A DNA stretch of 64,000 bases from Andrena cerasifolii (Eukaryota; Arthropoda; Insecta; Hymenoptera; Andrenidae): assembly GCF_050908995.1 (NCBI RefSeq), contig NC_135121.1:7998001-8062000 (forward strand), read 5' to 3'. This document shows positions 13,286-26,202 of this stretch, in pieces. The notes beneath the pieces are model-generated. The model was not told the DNA's origin. It ran no database searches and saw only the letters and a program-made list of their open reading frames with translations. Made by a program: the position numbers and the translations under genes. Every line of letters begins with the position of its first letter. Position 1 is the first letter of the stretch.

Positions 13286-13657
13286 CAGTGACTCGCATTA
13301 ATATTCGGACACTTTTTAGAATCGCATAACTTTTTTAGAATTGGTCCAAACGACTTGAGTTTTTCTGAGAAGCTAGAAGGATTAGTTTGCTAACTGACGC
13401 GTTTCGTCGTTTTGAAAAAAAATGTATTTGGTCGGAATAGCGAAAAGAATAGTAAAGGTCGATTTTTAAACTTTTTTCGCTGATTTCGGGAATTTTCTTT
13501 TCGCTATTCCAACCAAATACCTTTTTCTCAAAACGACGAAACGCGTCAGTTAGCAAACTAATCCTTCTAGCTTCTCGAAAAAACTCAAGTCGTTTGGACC
13601 AATTCTAAAAAAGTTATGCGATTTTAAAAAGTGTCCGAATATTAATGCGAGTCACTG
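13286..13657 (+). mobile_element. Palindromic TA-type MITE (CAGTGACTCGC), copy 1
   Basis: This 372-bp element is an almost perfect inverted repeat over its whole length. It begins CAGTGACTCGCATTAATATT and ends with the complement of the same string. A near-identical copy is at 34654-35026. The right flank is TA and the left CA here, while the other copy has TA on the left, which fits a TA target site with point changes. CAGT-type ends are usual for Tc1/mariner elements. It would fold into one long hairpin if transcribed. Confidence 0.88.
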
Positions 13658-13660
13658 TAT

Positions 13661-16317
13661 ACATTCAATGAACGCAACTTTCGTGGCTGCCGCGTCTACC
13701 TCCGCATAATTTGTAATTACGCATTACACGGGATGAGATTGGGCATTGCGTGGGCTTCGGCTTCCGGCGCGAAGTAAATTAAACCGTTGTCCCATCCCCA
13801 AGCGTTTCAACATTTTTTGTTTGGCCGAACCACGACACGACCTCGAGGGCGAGTTCCTTTTTACTCGAATCGGTGGCTTTGTCGGGGACAGAAGGGGTCG
13901 AAGGGGACTGGGGGGATTGGAGGGGCGAGGCGAGAGGAATGGAAGTCGAGACGGACACCTTAGATCCCCGACAAGGGTTGCTTGCTGCCCGCTTACGTAA
14001 CCGTCTCCGGTTTCCGATTCTTCGCGTTCCAACAAAGATTATGACGTTTCTGTTTCTCTTAACGAAGCTTCTGCGACTCTGTATCGAAAGGTCAGACATT
14101 AGGTGTTATGGTTTCTCGACATTTCAGCACGTAGATAATAATTGGGTGTAACGGGCGAGACGATTAATTACTGGGAAACAGGAGGGAGAATTCTCGAGGT
14201 CGAGCAGAGTAACGGTCTTGGACTCTACGTTGGTTTAAGAGAATAGGTGGAACCTCGCTTTCTGTGCATCCGATAAGTCAAGATTAAACGCAAGACTGCC
14301 GTTCCTTCTGTATCCAGATTCGAGACTGTAGGAAATAATTAAGACGCTATAGAATTAAATATAGACTTTGAGAAATTTCAGAGAAATCCAGGCTACTGTT
14401 TCAAGTCTCTCGAACACTGAAGGGAAAGAACGATATTACGTGCATTACTTTTTCTTCGCCGAGCACTTAATTAGTAATGGAGAGTACCGTTTATTACTCT
14501 GGCGCATGGTATAATTAAATTACATGCACCGTTCCTTAATTTGACTACGAATATTGCTTAGAAGTAGCCGGGAACGAAATAATGAGTAACTTTAATTAGC
14601 CCATGGCGCAACCGAGTAAAGTGGAGTGGTTTCTTCCTTTGTGCTCCTTGTTTCGCGAGAAACTTCGCGTACTTCGTACTCGATACTTTTAGCAATCGAA
14701 ATCTGCGAACACTGTCCAACTAAGTACTCGGTTTGTCTAATCGTTAACCGTGCAGCGGTGCTGCTTTTATTAAAATAGGAATAGCCCAATTTTGTCGCCC
14801 AATTAACGACAGCAACTTCGATAAGATTCTCGTTGACATTTTCAGCGTAAATACCGTGTCGATGGGGATCCAATCAGCGATCAATTATTTTCTATTAAAG
14901 ACACCGTGAGCTAGTAGGTGGACAGCGTAAGAATGGGCTAGCGACAGATTTTAATTATCAGAGTCACGGTAAATAGACCGTCGTCGATTTTCGCCAGTTA
15001 CGTGACCCCTCGCGATTCGAATCACCGAGCGAATTATAATTAGCACCGAACTCTCTCGAGCACGTCTGGTTTCATTTACGCCACCGGCTGAATGCACTCC
15101 AGATGAGCTGTCACTGCTCGTCGCTACACCAACACCGTTCCTGTTTATGTAAACACCATGACCGTTTTGGCGAAATTTCGGCGCACGTGCTGGTCACAGG
15201 ATCCAAATCTAAGCTTCACAATCGCGTTAAAGGAGCGCCAGATTATGCAAAAAGATATTCCAGTATGTATTTAAATATCTGCCGCGAAAAAACTGGTACA
15301 CCGTTTTAACAGAATTATCCTTGCACGTGAAGGCTTTCAGAGGCAATGCGAGACAAAGAAGTATACCTAAATTCGGGTGTCCAATTATTCTCTGATTGGA
15401 CTGCAGAAGCCAAGCGCTGTCTGTTCATAGTTTCCTAATTCCACTGCGAAGTGTAGAATACGTAGCATATACATGTGCATATTCTTAGCAAGAAGATCAA
15501 TTATTAGCCTTACTCGAGCAAGTCAGGAATGAACGTCTCCGTCGCTGAATAATCAATTGCATTTGAACTTTCAAGAAGCACTGAAAGGCCAGTCGAGAAT
15601 GGCTATTCTTTCTGGCGATAAGTCTCGAATTGATGCCCGCTGTCGTGCAAAGTTTTTCAAACGAAAACGCGCAATCTCCGCTTCACTCGTACAATCGTTG
15701 AACAGCCTGTTCACCCGTAAGTAGCGCGCGAGGGATCGGTGACATTTAAACAAAAAAGAGGATCTCAATCTTTTCTTGATTCAGCCCCGCGAAGAGTGTA
15801 AAGGTGAAAGAGACCCGCGTCAACCGAAGCATCGCATAGTCGCGAGCAAATGTCGATTCGATATATACTTAACAGACGTACGCTTTTCATGAAGAATTCA
15901 ATTCCTTCTTTATTCGGTGTCTTCCGGCTCCGTCGAATAATCCTCCATTATCGAACCACTCTCTGCGACGCTGATGCTCCATTCTCGCGCCTGCGAGCCC
16001 GTCGTCGACGCGAAAAAAAAACGGATATCCTCGAGCATTCCGTGCCTGACCTTAGGAGGATAAATGAATCGCGATAATGAATCTTTTAGAAAGTGAGATA
16101 ATTCGAGAATTATCGGATGGCTGGTTAAAACTGAGGATAATATACCTTGAGTGCGATTGAGGATAGAAATAACGTTTATTATTTCTTAGTGCCGGTTTAA
16201 ACGATTATTTCAGTATAATTTGCTAGGTACCTGCGTAGTCGCGAAATATGTTGAAGCATGCAGACTGTTTTATTTCTTTTGTTTTGTTATTTTTTGTATT
16301 CTAAAGGGTTTCCCGTT
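13661..16317. other. Gene-free stretch
   Basis: No gene was recognised. Frames at 13724-14151 overlap on both strands in a GC-rich patch and show no family motif. Confidence 0.4.
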
Positions 16318-16420
16318 GATAATAATAATAACACTAATAATAATAATAATAATAATAGTAATAGTAATAGTAATAGTAATAGTAATAGTAATAATGATAA
16401 TGATAATGATAATGGTAATG

Positions 16421-16463
<43 letters not shown>

Positions 16464-16567
16464 TGATAATAATGGTAATAATAATAATAATGATAATAAT
16501 AATAATAATAATAATAATGATAATAATAATAATGATGATGATGATAATAATAATAATAATAATAATA
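16318..16567. repeat. (AAT)n / (AATGAT)n / (AATAGT)n microsatellite
   Basis: About 250 bp of trinucleotide AAT repeat is interspersed with blocks of AGT, GAT and GGT variants, for example an AAT-AGT alternation near 16346-16388 and an AAT-GAT alternation near 16390-16445. It creates spurious Ile/Met-rich and Asn/Asp-rich open frames in two phases. Confidence 0.95.
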
Positions 16568-19292
16568 AAAAATTACTCCTCTACTTCCTTTAAACGTAAC
16601 ATAGACGATTTTCTTTTCGGTTTAATTCTTGCGACCACTTCACCGCTTAACACTATTTCTACCAAGCGGTGTTTTTTGACCCCTTTCAAATTTTAACTTA
16701 AAATTATTCTCTAAGTTTAAGATTTCTCCACAATTAATTTTTTGACTTTTCGTACAATAGTTGCTAAATTAATTCAGTGATATCATTTTCCTCCAGCTCA
16801 TCCTGGATCTAAAAATGTGCATATGGTATACCTATTTCTACCCTGAGGCGTCTTTTGACACCTTAGTACCGTGGTAGAAATAGCGTTAATTCTAAGCCAT
16901 CCTAAACACCGTTGGAATTTCGTTTCGAGCGATTTTGCGATTCCAGAACGATGACAGTTGCTTTCAGGCACTTTCGCGAGCACGGCCATCGTGCTAGGTC
17001 TCGTTATTTCTTTGCCACCGTATCAACCGCCTTAAATCTATTACTGCCGCCGCACGCCGCCCAGTTTTTCCGTCTTCGCCTTGGTCTGCCTGTGCCAACG
17101 ATACCGACCCTCCGCGAATAACCACAAAACCCTGCCCGAAGCACGTGCGTCGATGAAATATGGAGCACTCTCCCTGCATGCGATTCTTTTCAGGAGCATC
17201 GACGACCTTCGGAATATGTCCATCTCGATCTGTAGCATCGCGTAAAGGGCGCGGTTGAGAATGGAACCCGATGCTCGTTCCTCGCGGCGAATTCATCGCA
17301 GGATGAAAACAGTTTCCTTTTCAGAAAACATCTCGCGATATTTAATCGCTGCACTCTGTCGGTCGATATTCGTTTTATCCGTTCCACGAAAAAAGTTGCA
17401 AATATTCGAAATTCCATCAGAGTTAAGAATTAATTTCCAGGGGATTAATTTCCATTTTGCGATAGTCATAAAATTTGTCCGCTACTCCAACATCGAGCAG
17501 AAAATACAGCAACTTCCGTGGCCGTAAAAACGGCAAAGACGCGAATCCCAGTTCATAATTCACCGATACATTAACGCCCGGCGACGTTGCTCGGGGGGGG
17601 GGGAACGACTTTTAGCGTGCTCCTCGAGCGGCATCGACGGAAGAAAAAGGCGGGTGCTTTAAAAATGATAGTAACGTCCGCTCGGGGCGAACAGCTACCG
17701 TGGGGGGCGTTTATGATAATGCTCCGGACGTTTAAGAGTAGCTATGTAAAAAGCAGCCGGGGGAGATCGCACGGTGGCCACTTGAATCGCGAGCATCGCC
17801 TAAGCATCGCGTGTACCAGAAATAGAATCTGGGTTTATAGTGGAGCAATACCCTCTTTAAGTATCGAGCGCGGACTGTCACCCTTTCGCGACATTTCCAC
17901 CGCTTTTCCCGCACCCCCTCCCCCCTTTTCCCCGTCCATCCGCGACTCTTTGTTCAATTCTGATTCAGATTCTGGCGGTAGACCTGACGTAAACGGCTCG
18001 GTCGACGGCTGTTTAACCCCCTCCTCCTTTTCCCGCCAGTAATAAAAGGGAAGCGGATGTTTGTTCTGTTCCCGTTGGCGCGCGGGGTGAACGAATATCG
18101 ATGAATGCTTCATCGCCACCCTTCGTCTCTGGGAAATATTGACGGACGATGATTAAACAATTGATTGAAAAGTTTAATGAACGTGTATTGTGCAGCCGGC
18201 ATTACGTAAAACATCGACGGGCAAGGTTTCCCGGCCGGCAGACGCTGGAGACAGTCCGCGGTGCATAATTGCCTGCAATTATCCAACGGCGTTGATCACG
18301 CGTCGATTGTAAAATAATTATCTACTATCCGGGAAAGTTTAAAGTTATCCAATCTATTGCCTTTCGCGTCGTAGCTTTCTTTCACACTTTGTCGCGGAGA
18401 ATTGTTCCACTTAACAGCTCGTCTTTATGGAACATCTCGAACGAGGCAAACATTATTCCTGGCATCTTAAATGACTGTTCGAAACAAATAATGGTCACGA
18501 AAGTTCCTCGAGGCTCTTGGTATCCACTTCCCAGTTTCACTGTTCCAATCTGCCTGGAGAGACGCCCACAAAGAGTGCGGGGGAAACAGAAGGGCGGAGA
18601 TCCTAACGCGAATTCCTCGTTTCTAGAATCCGACCAGCATAAGTCATACTCGCGGCTGGATCCCTGGCGAGTTCTAATTAGTGGAACTTCGAACGCTTAT
18701 AAAATCTTAGGGAAGTTAATTAATTTCGCGCTGGTTGCCTAGACACGATTCTCTAGCCGACGGCGGAAGAGGAGCCGGAAAATTTTTCACAAACAACCCC
18801 AAGTGGCGAGCAATTACGGGTCGGCTTAAAGCTCACCGTAATTGCTGCGCTAACGAACCGAAGACATCTGCTTTCCGTTCAGCGCAGAAAATCTCCGAAT
18901 GTTGGATGTTCAACAGCCTAACAGCTTAATATCCTGCATTGAATCGTGTTCAGTTACAGCAGAGAATCTGATCTATCCTCTCAATGGTAGTTGCACGTTT
19001 GTCGATGCGGGAAGTGCACGTACTTCGTTAAATTTAAGGTACTTTGTGGTGAAATCGTGGGGATACAATATTCTTCTTTCAAGGAAGCATCTTGAAGTAG
19101 TTTAAAAGAGGGGAATTGTTTCCCATTATTCTTAAGTATTTTATCGTTCACCGTTGGGTATCCTCAGTGATGGAGGTAAACGAAAGTTTCACCATCCACC
19201 ACGGGCGGTATCGTAAGCTTCATTAATTCCACGGTATACAGTTTTTCGCCGTGGCCTGTACACGTTGCAGATTAGACTTCTATCAGTGTCGA
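16568..19292. other. Gene-free stretch
   Basis: No coding exon is supported. A poly-G run near 17591-17601 and several two-strand overlapping frames around 17587-18119 reflect composition, not genes. Confidence 0.4.
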
Positions 19293-20030
19293 TTAAGGGG
19301 AGGTTCCAGTCTAGAGCCCAAAAAAATAGGTGATAGTTAGGAATTAATTAAAGGAAAACTACTATATATAATTTAATGCGACTTTTTTCATTGTATTAAA
19401 GATGTTTTAAGCTACAGAAGTATATTTTTTGTTTTATAATTAATCATTGCAGACGGCACTGGGGAGTCGTTAAAGTCAAAGCGTCAAAAAATTTATCCAA
19501 ATCGGTAGGACCTGTATCTCCAAAAGTTATTATCCAATTCGACTGAAACTTTTCTTATTTTGAAGAATATACTTCTGGCTAGAGGGAAACCGGTTCAAAT
19601 TACAAAAATAACATTTTTTTTTAAAATAACGACACTTGAAGTTTGAAATCACTTCCCCCCTATATTTTTCGTCCTTTCAACACCTTTGAAAATTATAAAT
19701 TTTTAATTTTTGTAATTTGTTCTAGTTCCTCCCCTAACCAGAAGTATATTCTTCAAAATAAAAAAAGTTTCAGTCAAATCGGATAATAATTTTTGGAGAT
19801 ACAGCGGCCACCGTTTGGAGAACACTGTTTCGAGAAAAACGCGTTTAAAGTTTTACGTGAGTGCCGAGTAGCCGGGTGTTACTCATGCATAAGCCGCTAC
19901 TCAAATGCCTATAACTTCGGGAATTTTACGAATTTCAACAAATCCTTTTAAACACGTATTCCTAAAAGATTGAACATTCGAAAAATGAAATAAAAAAAAA
20001 ATCGAAATTTAGACCGGAACGTCCCCTTAA
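19293..20030 (+). mobile_element. TTAA-flanked MITE, copy 3
   Basis: A 738-bp element bounded by TTAA at 19293 and TTAA at 20027. Its left end is TTAAGGGGAGGTTCCAGTCT and its right end, reversed, TTAAGGGGACGTTCCGGTCT. It lines up with 7259-7992 in the same orientation with scattered substitutions and small indels, so the two are independent insertions of one family. Non-coding. Confidence 0.85.
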
Positions 20031-22041
20031 GCCGCGATATTACCCCGATCACGGAACTAACTGGTTACGGGTTGATAGTAAAAGTTTCTTTGCTCAGACG
20101 GCGGAGCACACGGCGGCAAAAAATTCGTCGGCCGTTTCGTTTCTTTGCGTAATAATCACGGGTCGCAAAGCGTGTCTGGAACGTTGATTAAAAATCAAGC
20201 GAGTAGGATGAAATGAAGCGACTCGCTGCCTCCCTCTATCCACCTTCTAGTCTTTTACTTTCCATACCGGTACTATTAATTGCAAGCTTCCAGCCATTAC
20301 ACGTTCCTTTGGGTGGAAAAAATTCTTGCAGGCCTATTTCTCTCCTGAACGATCCCCGAGACGGCATCAAAGGGGTCGAAACTTCGAGGGGTAATTAAAC
20401 TCAACCCACCAGCTCTCCGTCGCTAACAAATTGTACGTGTCGCTTAATTCCGCCCCCATCCTATAAATATGTAATCTCCCATCAAATTCAACGTCGCACC
20501 TCGAAGTCAACTCCTGTGAGGATGAAAGACGTCCATGATAAAGTCACAACGAACGTCACGTTCATAAATTAGATTCATAAAACACTGGTCGTCCATATTT
20601 ATAAATATAACCCTCGATTGCACGATTAAATTGGATTAGTTACGCGCGAGATTAGATACGCGCGTATTGTCCCGTTGCAATTAAAGCAGCGGCTCTGCTC
20701 TAGCTCCGCTTTCAAATGTTCGAAAACCACCCTCTCTCTCTCATCTTCCTCCACGAGGCTCCTTATAAAGGGCTGTGCACTCGGCCGTGCGACCCCGTAG
20801 AAAGATATCGATTGATGGTCGTGTGTCGTTAAATACGGATACACGAGGGTCTGGGTTCGGTTCGGGGTTGATAAGCAGACAACGGCTCGTCAAAGTGGCT
20901 CCCAACATGCCGCCCGCTGCCTTTGAGTCTATGCTGCTCGAACAGCGTGCACCAACCCGATAGACTCTTGGCAATGGTTGTACAAGGTCATCGCCTCCCA
21001 AGGAACGTTGGCAGGACTCTATGTTATAATACGCCAATCCTGCTACCATCCACTTATTTTCCTCCGGAGCAAACATTCCGCGGAAGTTTCTATACCTGCT
21101 CTGCACTACCCCCTCTCCAACTTTGCACCGTCGTACGCCACTGTCGCCAATTCTGCGAAATCCTTTAAATCCTGCTGTACTTTCACAGGCGAGTTTAGCT
21201 TTCAACAGGAACGAGAAGTCCGACGGAAACCCCTTTTTAAATTGAACAAATGTTTCTTCAATGGGATGTGTAACTGTATGTGCACCTTGGTTCCTGACGC
21301 AACGCCTCTTATTGCATTCCCGCATTCCCTTTGCGAAATCTCGCCGGTCTAGCACGGGGACAAAGTTGGAGCCGCTTTGGGATTAGCCGAAGTCACCGAG
21401 TTCAAGATTTATAGGTCGTGGCAATTTGGAAAATTATACTCTGGGAAATAGTCTACCGGTGACCTAGACAATTCGATTCGCTGTTCCTTTCAGCGGTAAT
21501 TGTGCGTACGTAGTTACGCGATACGAGGCTGAAGCGGGGAATCATAATGAATTGCGAAAGGCATCAATGACCGTTGATTTCGATGTTCAATAATTCTAGC
21601 AGATTATTCTTCCTTCTACAGTCATCTACCGCAGATTGGACTTAACGCCGCTTTTAATTGAATTTTCACGCCTACCAGCCTCTGATACTAATACCCTCGA
21701 TACGATTTACGATATTCATTTAAATTCACGACCCACTAGCGAGCCCGATAAATTTCAAGGGACGTGGCCAGTGAATTACCACCCCGACATAAATTCACCT
21801 GTAAATTTAATACGGGGGCGAGTCTGAGCGGACGCGTGGACCAAACACGACCAGGGCAACTGATTTACGCAACAGCAAGGGTGCACGGGCGAGGATTAGA
21901 GTCGTAGAACGAAGGTTCGTGTCCTGTCTAAACTTTTTTCGACAAACCCACATCACCGCGGTGATAAAAAATGTTTAAAAATTGCGATTTCTGGCGAGAA
22001 AGCCACGCAAGGCTTCGGCTCGCGGCATTACGTGTGTAGGT
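20031..22041. other. Gene-free stretch
   Basis: No gene was recognised. It contains a 204-codon minus-strand frame (20741-21355) and a 124-codon plus-strand frame over the same DNA; neither shows a domain or conserved motif that I know. Confidence 0.4.
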
Positions 22042-23117
22042 TAGGGCGGAGCGGAATAATTAAATTTGAATTTTCAGTTGGCCTGAGTGCAGGATAGTTG
22101 TCCTTTGATTAACCAAACACAACTGTAAAAAAAATTTGGAAAAATATTCATGTCTGCAGGTTCATTTTTCTCCTAAAAATGATTATATGATTATATGACT
22201 ATATAATTATATGATTATATGATTATATGATTATATGATTATATGATTATATGATTATATGATTATATGATTATATGATTATATGATTATATGATTATAT
22301 GATTATATGATTATATGATTATATGATTATATGATTATATGATTATATGATTATATGATTATATGATTATGCGATTATGTGATTATGTGATTGTGTGATT
22401 ATATGATTGTGTGATCATATGATTATGTGATTATATGATTATATGATTATATGATTATGTGATTATATGATTATATGATTATGTGATTATATGATTATGT
22501 GATTATATGATTATGTGATTATGTGATTATATGATTATGTGATTATATGATTATGTGATTATATGATTATGTGATTATATGATTATGTGATTATATGATT
22601 ATGTGATTATATGATTATGTGATTATATGATTATGTGATTATATGATTATGTGATTATATGATTATGTGATTATATGATTATGTGATTATATGATTATAT
22701 GATTATATGATTATATGATTATATGATTATATGATTATATGATTATATGATTATATGATTATATGATTATATGATTATATGATTATATGATTATATGATT
22801 ATATGATTATATGATTATATGATTATATGATTATATGATTATATGATTATATGATTATATGATTATATGATTATATGATTATATGATTATATGATTATAT
22901 GATTATATGATTATATGATTATATGATTATATGATTATATGATTATATGATTATATGATTATATGATTATATGATTATATCATCATTTTTAGGAGAAAAA
23001 TGAACATGCAAATTTTTTTACAGTTGTGTTTGGTTAATCAAAAGACAACTATCCTGCACCCAGGCCAACTGAAAATTCAAATTTAAATTTTCGCCCATAT
23101 AGTATCGCTTCGTCCTA
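22042..23117. mobile_element. Foldback MITE expanded by a central 8-bp tandem array
   Basis: The two ends are long imperfect inverted repeats. The left arm runs from TAGGGCGGAGCG through AATTTGAATTTTCAG, GTTGTCCTTTGATTAACC and CATTTTTCTCCTAAAAATGAT up to about 22180. The right arm carries the same strings inverted from 22982 to 23117. The DNA between is entirely tandem repeat (see 22181-22981). A short relative with only the outer ends lies at 26097-26202. TA at the outer edges suggests a Tc1/mariner-type target, but class assignment is inferred. Confidence 0.85.
22181..22981. repeat. GATTATAT tandem array, about 100 units
   Basis: About 800 bp of head-to-tail 8-bp unit GATTATAT. The outer thirds are almost uniform. 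The middle (about 22366-22690) carries GATTATGT units, and from about 22490 these alternate with GATTATAT to make a regular 16-bp higher-order unit. The array sits exactly between the arms of a foldback element. Confidence 0.97.
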
Positions 23118-25015
23118 ATGCGTAGGTACACCTACAGCTGTCGCCTGATTTACAAAATTTGTATGGCGTCGTTCGTTTCATAGGAGGGAACGCGCGTCTC
23201 TTCTCCCGCGCGGTCGCTGTTATGGTTGTTGTTTAAATATCACGACGAATGAATTAGCTCCAATGATGCGGCGCCGATTCGCCCCGCGGTGAAAACAAAG
23301 TTTCATCCCCACTGTTCGGATCCGCGCCGTTTACCACGGGCCGCTGAAGCTAATTTCTAGATCGCGACGAAGTCAACGCCCAACCAACCCGCCCGTGAAC
23401 TTACGTCGGTTCCGACCCGAAGTTTCCAACTGTTTCGCCCTTCGTCGCAGCCAACTTCCTACTTTGCGATTCGCTGCAATTCTTGGGCGGATTCAACGCA
23501 TGATGATACATTGTCCTCCGCGGAGGTGGCGTTAGGGCTACCGAATTTCCGTCTCCACAGGAAAGCATTGGCTTCGTTTACTTTCCTCTGCTTTCCTCGA
23601 GTTTCTTACCGTCTTATCTTTCGGTCCGATGTTTCCTGTTTGCCACGAAATGTTTGCACTGCTGTCAAGTTTCAAATTACACCGAGATTGCTTCTATTCT
23701 TTCGTCGAGGATGATCATTTCGTACATAAGAGCGTAAATTCAGGCTGCCTTTTCCATCTAAACGTTTCTGTGCAACGTTTAGAATACCCACTTTCGATGG
23801 CTGTTGACAGCTTCATTGATTACTTGCAGTTCTCCAAAAAATCTTTCCACTGAATCCCAGTAATCTGTTGGATGCTCGCTAAACCTATCACGGTAATCGA
23901 AACAAACCGAGCGCTTTCCTCGAGGATTCTCTCCATAGATTTCTGGATAGCCGACGGAGATAAGCGTGGATAGGAAGTTTCTTTCAATGGAAAACAGCGG
24001 GAGGTTCTAAAGCACGCGAGCTCGCCGCACGTGTCAATGTCTTCGAATCGAACAATCGAAGGGCACACGAGCCTGCACCGAACCACCGGCGATGTCTGGC
24101 TTAGCCGAAAAATCCTTGACCGCCCATGAGAACGATTCCCGGCTGCTCTCTGACTCCGAAACTCACGGAAAGCGAGGGATAATTTCGTTTTTCCACGCCC
24201 GAGTCGTCAAACCCTCGCGAGCAACTTTTCGAGAGAGCTTTCCAACTTCGTGCCCACTACTCACCCCATTTTCGATCCGCGCAATCATCTGCCCCCCCTT
24301 ATTTGCCATCTCTGCCTCTCCACGAGGCAAACGAGCACACCGAAGAGCACCGAAGTATCGCCGATTTTCGTATTTGTACACGCGAATCTCGCGTGCGGTG
24401 GGGGTCGTTCGGTTTCAGTAGCTGCACGCGCTGCCTGCACACGCGTGTGACCCGCGCCCGTCGCAGTCACCGTCACCCCCGTCAGCCTTCGGCAAGAACG
24501 ACACGCCGATAAGAGCCGACTTCTCTTATTACTTCCCTAGCGAGAAATCACCCCGGTTGAATGCAGCCCCCCCTCTATTCAAAGTTCCCCCGCGGGTGGC
24601 ACAATATCTTCCGAATGAAACATATCGGCGCGTGATGGGAACGATTGCGAATGCACATGCAATTTGTGCAACTCTCGCCCTCGCTGTTTCCGGTGTAGGC
24701 GCGGACGCTCCCCGACGACACGTGTTCACCCTCGACGCACGAGCGAGCGCGACATAGGGCTCCAATTGCCCGGCTGGGGGAGAAAATTCATGTCTCGATA
24801 TCAGACCACCCTTTCTTAAGTAAATTACTATTTATTGGAGTAAATCTCCCTGGGCGACCGGGTTGTCACGGAAAGGTCTTGCCTCACAATGGGATAGAGA
24901 AAGTAAATGGATAGAATAAACAGTTTCGAGATATACGTCTGTCTGGGGGTGAGTTCACCCGACAGTCGATGTAGAGAAGAGATGCTATAAAAGGGGCCAT
25001 TTTGTGTAGCGTACA
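23118..25015. other. Gene-free stretch
   Basis: No gene was recognised. 24090-24760 is GC- and CpG-rich with overlapping frames in several phases, possibly a promoter-like region, but no splice-linked coding exon could be built. Confidence 0.35.
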
Positions 25016-25648
25016 TTTCTGACTATGTCATTATAGGTATTTAAAAAAACAAGTACATTAATAGAAAGCGTGTTTATTTCCCTTCAATAAAAGTATATTG
25101 CAGATTCATAAATTGTAATAGAAAATAACAAAATCTTCGATTCTCAAATAAGTGGGAAATGTCCCTTTCACGACCAGGTGGTTTTAAATGGGACACGTTA
25201 ATAAAAATACACTTATTAAGTATTACAATTATAATTGTAAATCTTAACGATACAAAGCAATGGAATCTATGAACAAATTTACTCTTTGTACTATAAATCA
25301 TCAATATTTTTTATTATCTTCATAGGGTGTGACTTATCGTTAATGCTTTAGCAGCTTCTTTAGTTATAAAGTAATATTTTTTATAAAATTTATGTCTTGC
25401 AGACTATGTTCAACATAGGAATACGTACCCGCAACCGTGGTAAATATAAGTACGTATATAAGAAAAACTATAAAATAGTTAAATAATAAAATAGTTTAGA
25501 ATTAAATTCTACTTGAACAAAAATGAGATCAATTGCACTAAAAATAGGTAGGTTCGTTTTCATATTGCAGATTAAAGATTTTATTATTAATTTTTGACGA
25601 TAAAGTTTGTCGCTTTGAATAGTCACTTTATTAATTCTTAAATTTGAA
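25016..25648 (-). repeat. Dispersed AT-rich repeat, copy 2 (inverted)
   Basis: Reverse-complement relative of 4835-5450. It starts TTTCTGACTATGTCATTATA and ends near TTAATTCTTAAATTTGA. The two copies keep the same order of landmarks with scattered substitutions. Non-coding. Confidence 0.75.
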
Positions 25649-26096
25649 ACGATACGTCATCAACTAATAATTGATCATTTAAAACAATGCCATCTATGTA
25701 TCGGATGATACACTAATAACTTTAGAGTTATGTGTATGAGAGGGATAGCCACGGACCATTTAAGACTTCTTATGCTGTCCCATTTAAGACTATAAGTGAG
25801 TTTAATATAAAATAATCTCAAAACAATGAAAATAATCAATTAAGCATACCTGTTAAGGATTCTCCTTTCAATTGACTACAGGCTATTTTAATGATATAAC
25901 ACTTTAACACTTTGTACGTATCTGGATCTCAGAAATCGACAAAGAAAACCAACTAAAATTTGTCTTTTACTGCCGAAAAACATAAACCGCAGATTACTAC
26001 TCTGGTGAGACTGCAGTGATGTTTACGTCACATGACTGGGCACTAGCGTTGACATAAACAGGAAAATAACTCGCATGTGTAATATCCTATTACTAA

Positions 26097-26202
26097 TAGG
26101 GCGGAGCGATACTATATAGGCGAAAACAACTATTCTGCACCCAGGCCACCTGAAAATTCAAATTTAAATTTTCGCCTATATAGGTAGTATCGCTCCGCCC
26201 TA
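26097..26202. mobile_element. Short TA-flanked foldback element
   Basis: A compact 106-bp inverted repeat starts TA-GGGCGGAGCGATACTATA and ends with the same string inverted before TA. Its arms contain TTTAAATTTGAATTTTCAG and CCTGGGTGCAG, as in the much larger element at 22042-23117. It is therefore a minimal member of that family without the tandem array. Confidence 0.85.

Noticed and set aside
16220..16696. 158-codon Ile/Met-rich membrane protein
   Set aside because: It is translated from the AAT/GAT microsatellite; the alternative phase gives poly-Asn/Asp.
20741..21355. 204-codon minus-strand open frame as a gene
   Set aside because: There is no recognisable domain, a 124-codon frame overlaps it on the other strand, and composition is not coding-like.
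22181..22981. CRISPR-like regular array
   Set aside because: The units are contiguous 8-mers without spacers, inside an insect foldback element; it is a microsatellite/minisatellite.
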